From NCBI GenBank assembly GCA_015680685.1, contig MNCI01037917.1:80305-144304 (forward strand): a DNA stretch of 64,000 nt, read 5' to 3'. Origin of the DNA: Gnetum montanum. Its lineage: Eukaryota; Streptophyta; Gnetopsida; Gnetales; Gnetaceae. A program made the position numbers and the translations under genes. Every line of letters starts with the position of its first letter. Position 1 is the first letter of the stretch. The notes beneath the pieces are model-generated. The model was not told where the DNA came from, made no database searches, and saw only the letters and a program-made list of their open reading frames with translations. Shown here one piece after another: positions 47,170-59,114 of the stretch.

Positions 47170-48987
47170 CCAATAGGGCACAATGATGCTGTAGTTGTTT
47201 GCTAATGGTGATTTGTAATTAATGTTTTTGATTATTGATGTCTAGTTTCTATTTTTGAATTTTGATCTAGATAACTAAGATAAAGTTTCCTTTTCATAGA
47301 ACAGGCAATGAGTCCATGTCATCCACCCATCCATAGCAATCTATGGTATTCCTAGTTTTGGAAATATGAGATCCCTTTCTTTAATAAAACTTTAATGAAC
47401 TTGTGTGCTTAGTAGTTTCCAAACTTGGGAAAGATCAAATGGGTTGATAATAATGTGACTTCAAGGGGACTCGATGCTCATTGTACTTGCCCAAACTCTT
47501 GAGTGCATGAGTGTTTCCATGGATTTCTTACAATTACATTGTTGACCAATAATAGGAAGCCAAGTCTTTGCATGGTGTGGTTCACATCCAAAAATCCATA
47601 AAAATATAAAATAAAAAAATGTGATGCCAATTTAAAGCACATCACTTAGATGAAAATAATAGGCTACAGGCACTACTTCTGGGACTAGAAAGACATGTTA
47701 CCCATGCCTGAAGGTCCCCTATAACTAAAGCCCTTTCTCACTTCCTACTTCTCTTTTCTTCTCAATAAGGAATGGTGCTTGATCTATGGAAGCATTCTTG
47801 TATCTTGAGGGGGTGGATTGGTCTTAGAGTGTCAATGCAAAGTCATTGAAAGTGATTGGTTTTGATTTAGACTAAGGATGGAGTTTATTAAGTCATTTAA
47901 CCACAAATCCCCAAGAACATCATGTGACTGCAATTAGGAACTCCATTCTACTTTCTCTCTCATCAACTAATGCTTTCCATTTTTCACCTCACTACCAGTT
48001 TCCATGTTTTGTTCATAGTCCTAGTTTAATGTATTCAAATTCTTAGGTAGATTCTTTTGAATTTAGTCCTTAAATTTTTATAACCATTAATCAATTGTGG
48101 GATCCATAGACTCCTTGGTTTGAGGATATGCAAGGGAAAAAAGGAAATGCCCCTACTATGGGGAGGATCCACTTGCATATCTCTTGGTTCGGTTAGTTAA
48201 GTTCATTATCCTTGGGCATTCCCACAATCAAATCTTCTGCATTCCCCATTGGTTGCATCCAACTATGTGCTCCTTTGTAGCATTTCTCCATAAAATTTCA
48301 TTCTCCTAAAAAAACTCCAATTTTATGAATTAATAAACCCTCTTCAAGTTTTTCATTGTGTTCACATCTTTTCTGGCTTTCCATAGACCCCAAATTCATG
48401 CTTAAACTTGTATTTTTTGAAATATTTAATGTGAAAAATTTTCTCCAACGACTCCGTCAACAAGATCCCATATATGGAGTCAACCACATAAATAAGACCT
48501 CGTAGACCAAAGCTCGTCAACACAAGGTAAAAAATCTATAAATACATGCAAATACTTTGCAAATTTTTCACATTTGCTCACAAAGAAGGGAGGAGTTTTT
48601 GAACTTTTCAAAGCCTAGAATCTTCTAGGAGCCATAACTTCCTAACTAGTTATCTAATTCACTCCGTTCTTTAGTCCTATAGCTATCAAAGGTAAGTTAT
48701 TTGTCATGGGGGCCACAAATCTTAAGTTTTTAATGGAAAATTTTTTGAAGTTTTTTCTAATTCCCACAAAGGTTTAACTAATAAACTAGCATTAAAACAT
48801 CAAATTATGAGAGTTAAAACCTTTCAATAGACTACGGTGACCTATTAAATCAAATAATATTAAAAATAATAATAAAATAATGAATCTACCCTGATCATAA
48901 CTTAGCCTAAGTATAACTACCCAATGAGTACTTAAAGGTTATAACTTACACATTATATGCTAATCCTTGCTTGTGTTGTGACCATAG
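47170..48987 (+). other. Non-coding stretch between integrase and the extra ORF of element C
   Basis: It is homologous, block by block, to the 3' interiors of elements A and B: ccctttctttaataa, tctttgcatggtgtggttc, and gtcatgggggcc. It ends ttgtgttgtgaccatag directly before ATG 48988, which looks like an intron 3' end. No gene is seen. A hydrophobic frame at 46824..47186 is T-rich non-coding sequence. Confidence 0.6.
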
Positions 48988-49251
48988 ATGGCACCTAAGG
49001 AAAACCACATGTAGGAAGTAAGACCGTCCCAACCAAGGGACAAATGGACACAAATCAAAAGGGGCCAAGAAAAGGCCAAAGGATGGGCAGCAGAAATGCA
49101 TGCAATGGGACCTCTTCAAGAGTAGCTCGAAGTGGAATCTATCTAACAAATTCCTAAAGCAATTGTGAATGAACAATCTCACTAAGATGAGGAACTAGGG
49201 CCAAGACCAAACCTTGAGGTCATCCTAACAGGTGTTTGCCTCAAGCATATT

Positions 49252-50327
49252 TGATGAGTGGCGAGGTACCCCTACACTCAACCATACGAAACAAGCGTAG
49301 CATGTGAGATCCGATCGAACTCCATAGACTAAATGTCTAAACGCCCCATGGAACACTTGGGGTTAATCATTCGTTGTCTTCCAAGACTTACTTGTTGTTG
49401 TCACGGTGTATGGTTAAGTAACTCTGAGGTATATGATTTTTTTGGTCTTTTCTGGTTTTATGTCTTCTATACTAAGAGCAAAGGATTGAGAAACTAACTA
49501 ACTCTAACTAATGTCCTAANNNNNNNNNNNNNNNNNNNNNNNNNNNNNNNNNNNNNNNNNNNNNNNNNNNNNNNNNNNNNNNNNNNNNNNNNNNNNNNNN
49601 NNNNNNNNNNNNNNNNNNNNNNNNNNNNNNNNNNNNNNNNNNNNNNNNNNNNNNNNNNNNNNNNNNNNNNNNNNNNNNNNNNNNNNNNNNNNNNNNNNNN
49701 NNNNNNNNNNNNNNNNNNNNNNNNNNNNNNNNNNNNNNNNNNNNNNNNNNNNNNNNNNNNNNNNNNNNNNNNNNNNNNNNNNNNNNNNNNNNNNNNNNNN
49801 NNNNNNNNNNNNNNNNNNNNNNNNNNNNNNNNNNNNNNNNNNNNNNNNNNNNNNNNNNNNNNNNNNNNNNNNNNNNNNNNNNNNNNNNNNNNNNNNNNNN
49901 NNNNNNNNNNNNNNNNNNNNNNNNNNNNNNNNNNNNNNNNNNNNNNNNNNNNNNNNNNNNNNNNNNNNNNNNNNNNNNNNNNNNNNNNNNNNNNNNNNNN
50001 NNNNNNNNNNNNNNNNNNNNNNNNNNNNNNNNNNNNNNNNNNNNNNNNNNNNNNNNNNNNNNNNNNNNNNNNNNNNNNNNNNNNNNNNNNNNNNNNNNNN
50101 NNNNNNNNNNNNNNNNNNNNNNNNNNNNNNNNNNNNNNNNNNNNNNNNNNNNNNNNNNNNGGGGACTCCTATTGCAGGCACATGGAAAATATTCTATCTC
50201 TGGGGTGATCAATCCACCATAGCTTCGCTACTTCTAGTCTAGGATGGGAAATGAGGGGAGTGTTGCCTCTTATTTATAGATTTGGAGGCGGACTGCAATA
50301 TCGTGTACACGATATCGCGTCTCATCA
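49252..50327 (-). repeat. 3' LTR of element B with a 641-N gap
   Basis: The sequenced ends (49252..49519 and 50161..50327) match the 5' LTR at 55659..55926 and 56393..56544. The gap therefore should hold about 466 bases, not 641. An 18-base perfect palindrome atatcgtgtacacgatat lies at 50298..50315 in U3. Confidence 0.9.
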
Positions 50328-52200
50328 TACCCCCATGACTGAATGAAAACTCGTCCTCAAGTTCCTTATAATAATATCAGGTAGGTATGGAATTATTAAG
50401 GGAAATGGAACTAATGGAATGACATGTGAATGGATCATTATTACAAGACTTGACAAAAATGGTGTTCATGACAACAAGGGTGAACACCTTATTACAATGA
50501 CATCAGGCCTTTGTTGGCAACTGAGAGAAAGAGAGAGAAAGAAGTGTTGCTGCTGCCAATGCTAAGATTGTGCCTTCGTTGTCCATCCATAAGCGCACCA
50601 TCGATCTTGCTCCTTGCATAGCTGCTTCAACGTTGCTCCATTCCAATTGTTTGCTCCAGATCTAGTCCATTGTTTCATGTCCTCCATCTGCACACACAAT
50701 GCAATCGTATATTAGTAAGGGTAATTGAATCATCATGTAATTGATACCATGCTTCAGTGTAAACTCATTGGCTAGGTTGTGGTATGGCTGATATGGATCT
50801 AGGAATATGTTACTGATGACTACCAAAGGTGTAGGGGTTAGGAAGAAAATCAAAAATTTTCAGGGCAGGCAAAAAATCGAAAAAATCAGGCCCCGTACCC
50901 CCATGACTAATCACGAACCTCTGGTAACATTAGAATGGAGAAAGAAAAGGAGTAAGAAAGATAGATAAAAAGGGACAACTATGGCATCGATGAAGTGGAT
51001 GTCAAGATGGAAATGAACAAAAATAAAATTAATTACAAAATGTTAAGAAAAAGAATTTAACTAAGGCTCCAAATAGGAATGTCAGTGGGTCCTCCCCAAA
51101 GCAGGCTCATGCCCTTAATGCCCTGACAAACCCACATTCATAGAGTCTGTAGGCCCTGGGAATGTCCTTTGGAACAAGAGTTAAAGTCATAACCGTAAGA
51201 ATTTACCAAAAAGAAAACAATGCATCAACCAAAATATATACACTAATGATACGACTAGCAATGAGGTGAACCATGGAGAGAAGGATGAAGGGAAGAGAAT
51301 GGAATGGAATCCCAAGGACAATGTGGTGTATAGCCCCTTGTGTGTTTCATGGTTAATGTGACTTGGTAAGTCTCATTCCAACTCCGGCCTCAAACCAACC
51401 ACATCCAGTGATTTTTCATCAATGCATTTGGTTAAACCATCCACTTAGGCAACAAGAATGTATGCTCCAAGAGTTACCACCATTCCAACGAAACAAAGGA
51501 GAGAATGGGAAGCGAGAAGGGCCTTAGTTAGAGGGAACACTTTTGGTTCCATAACCAGTGCTTGTAGCCCAAATATTTATTTCGTCTAAGGGGTGTGCTT
51601 TGAATTCTCACTTGGGTTTTTTTTTTTGTGTTTTGTGTTTTTATGCATGAGAACCACACCATGCAAAGACTTCTTATTTTTATTGTCTCAGCGTTCGATA
51701 ATTGGGTAACATCGGAACGGCAAGAAAACTCAAGAAGAAACATTCAAGCACCCAGGAAAATGATCAACACAAAAGCATCAAGTTCCTTTGAAGTCACATC
51801 CTTTTCAATCCATGAGTCCTTCCTTAGTTTGAGAAATCCCCAGTCACCGATTCATTAAATTTCTTATTAAGAAGGGACTGTACATTTCCAAGTCGGGAGA
51901 AACCATAGAAATTGGTGGATGGATGGATGAAGTGGTCTCATTGCTTGCCATATCAAAAGAAACATACCTTAGTATCAACATTGTGACTTAAAGGTAAAAA
52001 TCAAACATTAGCAATCAATATGAAAACAGTTCATACCATCATGAAGAATGCTTATTATGGGACAAACTTATAAGGTGGAACACACACACACACACAAAAT
52101 GGAAAAAGTATAACGATGTTGTAAAACAAAAAACTATAAAAGTTAAAGAAAGTTGTAAAACAAAAACTTAAAAGAACTGAGGGCCCCATATGATCAGCAT
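50328..52200 (-). other. 3' non-coding interior of element B with a short ORF at the relic acceptor site
   Basis: An ATG at 50687 on the minus strand directly follows tgtgtgtgcag and opens a 42-codon frame starting MEDMKQWTRSG. This is the site of the extra ORF in element C, here reduced to a stub. (CA)8 at 52081..52096 and T-rich tracts are the other landmarks. Confidence 0.6.
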
Positions 52201-52226
52201 AGGTGGCCATCTCCCCCATGACTGAG

Positions 52227-53480
52227 TTATAAGGGAGAAATCTGAAATAATGAGAGTTTGTTTGAATTTCGTAGAAGTGCCCAACTTCTCCCAATTGATG
52301 ATCTTAGATTAAGGGGTGAAAGTTGGCAATGCTCATATTTCAATGTGTCTATGCCTTCGTTGTTGGCATGGGTTTCCTCAGTTCGTTCCATGCACATTTT
52401 TCTGCTCCTTTGAGTTGTCAACCATGGGGTGTCTACTACTAGTTTTGTGGTTACTACATGCAGGCATCTTTGGTTCAAAGTTTCATGGGCACACCTATTA
52501 CATGGAGGCATTTCCTCCATGTCATCACCCGATGAATCATTGTATGTGATGCATGGAACTCTCCTCTTCTCGATCTTTCCACATATGTTTATCTTCGAAA
52601 TTTCCAAGGAAAGATCACAGATCCTAAGGCATGTGTCTACTGTACTAAGCCATGTCCTTCCCATTATAATTGGGAAGTCCCCTTCATTGTTGTTCACTTC
52701 AATCACCAAAAAATCATCTAGGTAACACCAACCACACACAGTGGCGATGATGTCCTCCACCAATCCCAAGGGAATGGTGATGGACTGGTCTGCCAGCTCT
52801 AGTTGAATGTTGCTCTTCTTGAGTTGGGGCAGGTTCTAGGCGTGATACATCTCTCATGAAATTAAGTTGACTCTAGAACTTGAGTCAAGAAGAGCCCTAT
52901 GTGGTTTATTTCCAAAGATCTGCAAATAGATTAAGGGACTCCCAGGGTCAGTTAGTTTCCTGGGAAGGTGGCCTACCTTAATCCAATCAGTTACGGTATG
53001 CGTTAACATAACCGTATGTGTTACACTCTGATTTTGGACAGAAGGGTGCTTCGAAGTGTTAGATGGTGATGGAGGAGTGTACATGGCCTCAACCGCTTGT
53101 TGTGACAAGATTTTATCTAGGATTTTGGTTCTAAAGTAAGGTCTTCTCTTTTTACAGTTGTTAGAACCAGTAGCAGGTTGGATATTTACAGCTCTTGCAG
53201 CGTGACGTTGCTGTAGTTGAGGAGGAAGTTCCCCTTGCATTGTTGGAGCAGGAGGTGCTATGGAAACTACTTGTGGTGGAAGAGGTGCGGATGGATTAGG
53301 AGGATGGAACAAGTATGAGATGTCTCCCAGAGGAGAAGGAGTCCTTCTGAAGTACTCCCGAACTTGGTAGTGACGGTTGGGGGTTACGTGATCCATAGAG
53401 TCACTTGGAGAAATTGGCTGCTGCACATAATAACCATAAGGATCGGGCTGCCGATAAGGGTACTATTGTGTTGGCGGTGG
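52227..53480 (-). pseudogene. Protease and Pro-rich relic of element B
   Basis: The frame 53426..52854 starts MQQPISPSDSMDHVTPNRHY, runs through a Pro-rich linker to WIKVGHLPRKLTDPGSPLIY and ALLDSSSRVNLIS, where the triad DSS replaces DSG. A stop follows, then frame 52769..52227 (GLVEDIIATVCGWCYLDDFL, IIMGRTWLSTVDTCLRICD). The protein ends in the fusion to 3' non-coding sequence. Seeing SNKLSLFQISPL at the end is an artefact of the deletion junction. Confidence 0.8.
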
Positions 53481-53639
53481 CATCCCCCATGACTGTGGGT
53501 ATTGCCACTGCTGATGCTGTCCAATGGACTATGGCGGAGTTCCACTTGGATAATACGTTAGTGGTTGGTGGAACTACCTTGGATTACCTTGTGGATAAGG
53601 TAACCTTCGGGGTGTTTGCCGTTGGTTGAGTCTTGGATT

Positions 53640-55517
53640 AAGCGCATACATCCCAGACTCCTGTAGATGTGAGATGATGGGGCAACATCCCTTAGGATGG
53701 TCATAATGGCAGATCTAACATCCACCATCATCTTCTGAATCAAAATCCTCAGCCACATCAGAGTTAGTGATTTTTCCCTTACCCTTGTTATGTGCATAGC
53801 TTAAATCTCTCCACTTTTTCTTACCTTTGTCACTACTTTGTTCTACCTTAGACTCTTCTACAATTTTAAGACTATTTCAATTCTTGAATCTAAGGAATCC
53901 CACATTTGGTCTACTTTGGCCGATACCTCGGTTGTCAACTTTTGGATCAGCAAAGTTTTCCGATTCACCAACTCTTCAATTGGTGACTCATCCTCTTCAT
54001 CACAAAATTTCACTCCCTTCTTTCAAAGGGAGGGATTGCGATTGTACTCTTCTGCATTTTCCCTTTTGCGTAGCTCACCTTCTTTATTTGCTACTTGCTC
54101 CAACAAGCTACGTACTTCATGGGCTCTAAGTTGTGATAGTCTCCCTTGGGCGTAAGTCCCAAGGATTCTTCTAGTTTCATTCCTTAGCACATCCATGATG
54201 TGGCAAAGTTGATCCTGCTGAGCGTATCCATGGCCTGGCCAACGATGTAACAATGTGTAATAGCGGGCCATGGCAGCATCCAAGGGTTCGTGTGTACCTT
54301 GCTTCCAGCCTTGGATCTGCTTACGCAAATTGGACGCTATGGAGTATGTTTGATACTTTTTGTTGAACAGTTCTAGCATCGTACTCCACCTCCTAATGGT
54401 TTTCGGTTCTAAGGACCAGTACCAGCTATCTGCTTCTTTGATGAGTGTCCTTAGGAACAACTTAAGTTTCTACCACTCATTGTCTATATTATAGCAAGGT
54501 GCAGGCATCATGGAATGCCTATAAATGGTTTTGTGGATCAGCATTATATCCCCCTTCAAACCGTGGGATGTTTTTCATGTCTAATCGTTTGATCTGGCTA
54601 TTCTTTAAATGCCTTGTGGGAATCCTATTTGTCTCTGTAATGTCAAGCATACTTCAAGTTGTGAGTAGGGGCTCTTCATGATCATCTCTTTCATGATGCA
54701 TGTGATTTCTGCATTGTTCCCTACTCTCCATACGTCCTTGCCCTTGTCCTCTCTCTCGACTTTCCCGTCGAGGTTTTTCATCCTTTTTACTTTTATCCTC
54801 ACCCTTGTGTTTATGGTGGTTGCGCCCAGATGTGGAAGGAGAGGATGAATGATGTGAAGAAGAGGAAGAAGAAGGGGAACCATCACCGTGGCGATGTTTC
54901 TTGCCTTCTCTTCAGCTGCTATGGCCCTGATCGTGGTGACGATCAAAGTGCCCGTTCTTAGCGTGAGTGGTTGTTCCCTCTATGAATAGCTGGTGTTCAC
55001 AGGCATCAGAACCAGGGATATGTATCAATGATCGAAGGTTCTGATACTCATCCTCCTCACCATCATTAGGAGGGGGAACATCCTTTACTAAAGAACCCGT
55101 GATAAGGGGTTCCTCATCTCCTATTTCGCTAAGGACGTGCGGGGCTTTACCCTTCAAAAAGGTATGTTAACTCTCCTACCTTAAGTCCTAAATACGTTGG
55201 GCATCTGTGGGATGATAATCCCTTGTGTCAAAGTCATCCATAACGTATTCCGCAAATAGATCTTGCATGCCAATCTATGCTAAGGCATAGAAAAGCATGT
55301 TAGGGACTAATCGATCTGGGGGTAACACAATGTTACCTTGCAAATCTCTCCACCGTAGTTATTCATCTTGATGGAGAATAAAATTAAAGTTAGGAATATA
55401 CTCATCGAGGTGAGTATATTGTTGAGGACTTGGTTGATTTCGGTTATGCTTTTTATCTTGCCGACTGTCTCGTGTGTGGTCCTTAGGTGGTGAGTTACTC
55501 TTATGAGAAGAAGGCAT
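53640..55517 (-). pseudogene. gag relic of element B
   Basis: ATG 55517 (MPSSHKSNSPPKDHTRDSRQ) aligns with the gag starts of A, C and D. The main capsid-like frame is 54460..54023 (FNKKYQTYSIASNLRK, YTLLHRWPGHGYAQQDQLCH). Upstream is an SR/H-rich stretch (54720..54940), downstream an ICHYDHPKGCCP knuckle near 53685..53730 whose first Cys context is intact. TAG and TAA codons interrupt the N-terminal part. Confidence 0.85.
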
Positions 55518-55639
55518 TTTGATCAGTGTGCTAATTTCACCGTTATATAAGTTTTATTTTGATTAATCCGAAGGTTCGTTAAGGCTCACAACAATGTGAG
55601 TGATATCCCTTATGTTCTATTCGACGCACAAACACTTAA

Positions 55640-55658
55640 TCCTCGACAATGGCACCAA
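55640..55658 (-). other. Primer binding site of element B
   Basis: ttggtgccattgtcgagga on the minus strand directly follows the 5' LTR. It is a mutated tRNA-Asp match. Confidence 0.7.
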
Positions 55659-56544
55659 TGATGAGTGGTGAGGTACCCCTACACTCAACCATACAAAACG
55701 AGCGTAGCACGTGCGATCTGGTCGAACTTCGTAGATTAAATGCCTAAACGCCCCATGGAATACTTGGGGTTAACCATTCATTGTCTTCCCAGACTTACTT
55801 GTTGTTGTCACGGTGTATGGTTAAGTAACTCTGAGGTATATGATTTTTTTGGTCTTTTCTGGTTTTATGTCTTCTATACTAAGAGCAAAGGGTTGAGAAA
55901 CTAACTAACTCTAACTAATGTCCTAAGTCTAAATTAACTAGTGTCAGCATCCGTTCCCACTTACCGTACACACCCTGAACTGTGCAACTATGGCTGCCAA
56001 ATGCTAATCATTACTAGGATCACCACACGTAACACATGTGCTCGAAGTGGTCATACTGAGGCACCTAACTAGCCTAAGTGTGACAAGCAAACGATTCCTT
56101 GACTAGTCGTACACATCCATAGATGCTCGTAATCAAGTCGTACTCGTCCAACGTTCTAGGAGATAAGGGGGAGAGAATCTAATTGCGATGAGTAGCCGAT
56201 TCCTTGGTTAGCCGTACACATTCGTCAATGCTCATAACCAAGTCGTACTCATGCCGTGCTAACGACAAGTAATAAATAACATTAAATAAAACCTATCCAT
56301 GTACTGCAAGGTTTATCCACAAAGCTCGTCTTTATTGCCGTACACAACTTGCGTTCAGGTACAAAGCTGCTCGAATAAAGAACCGTTCACATGGGGACTC
56401 CTATTGCGGGCACATGGAAAATATTCATCTCTGGGGTGATCAATCCGCCAGAGCTTTGCTACTTCTAGCCTAGGATGGGAAATGAGGGAAGTTTCGCCTC
56501 TTATTTATAGATTTGGTGGTGGACCACGATATCGCGTCTCATCA
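55659..56544 (-). repeat. 5' LTR of element B
   Basis: 886 bases without gap, useful as reference for the 3' copy. It contains a tandem pair near 56080..56250 built on cgattccttg and agtcgtactc phrases. The U3 end is shorter than in the 3' LTR and lacks its 18-base palindrome. Confidence 0.9.
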
Positions 56545-59114
56545 ATATTGTAAACAAGGAGGTTCAAAAATCTATGCTTTAAGAATTGAACTTTGGAACC
56601 TTCTTGAAGTTTGCAACTCAAGAATTAAGGGCCCAATTGCAAACCTCTCCCATGTGGCCCATCATCACTTCTAGTGGGAAGTGGTACGTGAAAGAGATGC
56701 ATCTCTTCTAGAACAAAAATTAGGGTAATTCAATGATCAAAATCAAGGACATTTCAGTGTCCTACTTGGTGAAAGAAATTTTAGAGGCCCTTGGGTTACC
56801 AGAAATGGAGTCCTACTAAGATCCCAATGTAGGTAGATCTTGGTGTCAAGAAAGAATGGATGCAGTGGTACTATGGAGTAGACTGCAAGGCATTTTGTGC
56901 ACTCACCATGGTAAAACGTGCATACTCCAAAATTACAGCCTTTTACCTCAATCCAATATTGAGGCTAAGAAAAATCATAGCTTTCTCTACGTGTGTATGT
57001 GTGACTCTATGCAGTAAATTACTAGTCAACCTTCCACAGTTGATCTATCTTATCAAGAAAAATGAACATGGAAGGAAGGCACTCCCTTTTCCATGCCTTA
57101 GCAAAAAACTTTGCAAGAGGAGAGGCATAGCATACTACACAAATGATGTTGTCCAATGAGCTCCAACTACCTCTTAGATGGAAATGATGAAGAAAAAGGT
57201 ATCTGCCAATGTCATTCAAGAAGAGTAGCAACAACCACCTCCATCACCCACTCATAAAACAACACCAGAGTCTTACGTTGCCATTGAGTGCATGCATGAA
57301 CTCCAAGAGTAGCTCTTATAATAGTAGCAACAACAAATAGGAATGAGTGGTGGTGACCCATCTATGTATAGACTAGCAATGAGCCACCTCAATGAAGTGG
57401 CCTAAACCATAAGTCAAATGGATGGTGGGGGCCAATTTTTTCAGCCCAAAGAATGTAGGTGCTTGCAAGGTCAAATCATAGTGCCTGAGAAGTAATAGTA
57501 TCTCTCTCACAACAACAACAATTCCCAGACATCTCTGGGAATGTTGCTACCTTTTCGATGCATTTGGAGAAGGGTGAGGAGGCAACTATCTTGGTGATGC
57601 AACACCATGGGAAAGAGACAACAATTGAAATAGTTACTAAAAAATTACCAAAGAATTGACTTTACCTATGACAAGAACTGTTAGTGATAGATTATGTAGT
57701 CTAGCATGAGAAATTGCTAGACCAACTAGTGGGAATCGGGCAACCAATTCTGGATATCTTTGATCTTCTAGATACCATCATTACAACCTAATTAGAGCTA
57801 CTCGAGGCAAGAGGAAAATTCATTATCCTAGAGGGGCAACCTAAAATAGATAAATCACAAAACCAACACTTGTCTGTGAAGGTTTCCAATCTAAGAGACC
57901 ACATCCCTGATCCCATGTTGCTCAACCCAACACTAACACGAGATGAAGCTTTTCAACAACTTCAAAAAAGACTCAAAGAGGTTAAGGATGCCAAGGAGTC
58001 AACAATCTTTGACCAGTCCTTGGCCAATGCCATGATGTATAACATTTATAAGGACCCCTTCACCAAAAATTTACAATAGAGATAGCTGCCTAGAAGAATG
58101 AGGCCCTCAATTTTGAAAGGGTTAAGAACCATTACAAAGATCAAGTTATCTACAAAAAGAAGTTAATGAGAAAGAGATCCAATTGACAAAATAAAAAGTA
58201 AATGAGGCCCTCCAATAGCTTCAACAAGGAGGCAAAGTCTGGCAACCTATCTTTGATGGGATGAATGCATAAAAAATAAGATAGAAATTTGCATGAAGGA
58301 GTTGTAGATTGAGGAGATTATAGAGTACATGGAGCTTGCCAATCTTTGGTACCCAAACCTAGTGATGCTGACTACCAGAAGGTCATGATCTGAGATGGAG
58401 AAACATGTGGCTAGTTCATACATATTGTACAAGACATAGTTCTAGAACCATAAGCAAACTAAGAAAAATCTTGAAATTGCAAATGCAAAACTCAAGGTTC
58501 TCAAGGCAAAGTTCGCTAATCAAAGATCAACTACTAAGAACTTGGCCAAAAGAATGAATGATTACCAGGAGCTACATAATGCACCTAGAGCATTCAACAT
58601 CAAATGCAAATAGTTTGCTACTTGGTTTGTGAATGTGAAGGAGTTATTCCCTATATTGCCCTATCCATGGGATATTCCCATTCTGGCCCACATTGGCCAT
58701 GCAACATGGACTATGAATGATTACCAGAGTAAGGAGGAGAAGATGAAGGCACTATTGGATGCCTTTCATCTTGTGCCAAAATTTGTAGCTACCATTAGAC
58801 AACCATAACAACCACTTCAACCACTATGTGCACCCAAAACAAGAGAAGGTTCTTCAAAGCCTTAAGAGCCTCCACCACCTGGGACCATCTAATTATTCTT
58901 CATCATCTTCACACTATCAAAGGAGTTGTGATTGTCATTTTTTTTCTAATGTTCAATTTTTTTGTCATGAACACCAAAATTTTGTAATGAATGTAAATCG
59001 TACACTTGGACACTTAGTTTTTGTTATGTTTGTTTGTTTGTTGTTAGTCAATAATCCCATACCTTTCCAAATTTTGTAAAGAACTTGATGATGAGTTTTC
59101 ATTTAGTTGTAGGG
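56545..59114 (+). other. Continuation of element C: extra ORF part 2 and 3' UTR
   Basis: 56550..58892 is described under the extra ORF. The remainder, 58893..59114, is 3' UTR. It shares tttttgtcatgaacacc and gaacttgatgatgagttttc with the same place in element B (there gaacttgaggacgagttttc) and abuts the LTR at 59115 through a purine-rich gtaggg. Confidence 0.65.

Larger units (their letters stand above)
49252..56544 (-). mobile_element. Element B: Athila-like retrotransposon lacking RT, RNase H and integrase, TSD atatt
   Basis: Perfect atatt duplications (49247..49251, 56545..56549) flank a minus-strand element with both LTRs. The PBS (tRNA-Asp type) is at 55640..55658, and the polypurine tract catgggggta at 50328..50337. 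Gag and protease relics are present. After the protease (WALLRNSNK, about 52270) sequence jumps directly to the post-integrase non-coding region, so all of RT, RNase H and INT is missing. In the sequenced parts of the two LTRs I count 16 differences over the first 268 bases, 14 of them transitions. Relatively well-kept frames make it the youngest complete element here. Confidence 0.93.
48988..58892 (+). pseudogene. Extra 3' ORF of element C (Athila ORF-1-like), split by element B
   Basis: Starts ATG 48988 (MAPKENHM). It is cut after codon 88 by element B and resumes at 56550 in the same frame, ending at a stop at 58890..58892. The joined length is 869 codon places. Stops are mostly TAG/TAA in place of Gln codons, and at least one pair of compensating frameshifts shifts 56850..57540. 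Recognisable parts are KEWMQWYYGVDCKAF, LLVNLPQLIYLIKKN and LPFPCLSKKLCKRRGIAYY, which match the 'I....I........LPFPxLIxxLCxxxGV' core of plant transposon-associated (Athila ORF-1 type) proteins. Gln- and Pro-rich stretches follow, then Lys/Glu-rich coiled-coil-like segments (RDEAFQQLQKRLKEVKDAKE). The function of such ORFs is unknown; an envelope-like role has been proposed for Athila. Identity with that family is inferred. Confidence 0.6.

Noticed and set aside
46824-47186. 120-codon hydrophobic frame after integrase, first considered as an envelope-like transmembrane protein
   Set aside because: It is a T-rich tract with repeated ttttacac phrases. Elements A and B have the same tract with different frames, so composition rather than coding explains it.
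49508-50212. Two long minus-strand frames of more than 220 codons
   Set aside because: They run through the 641-N gap and exist only because N codons are not read as stops.
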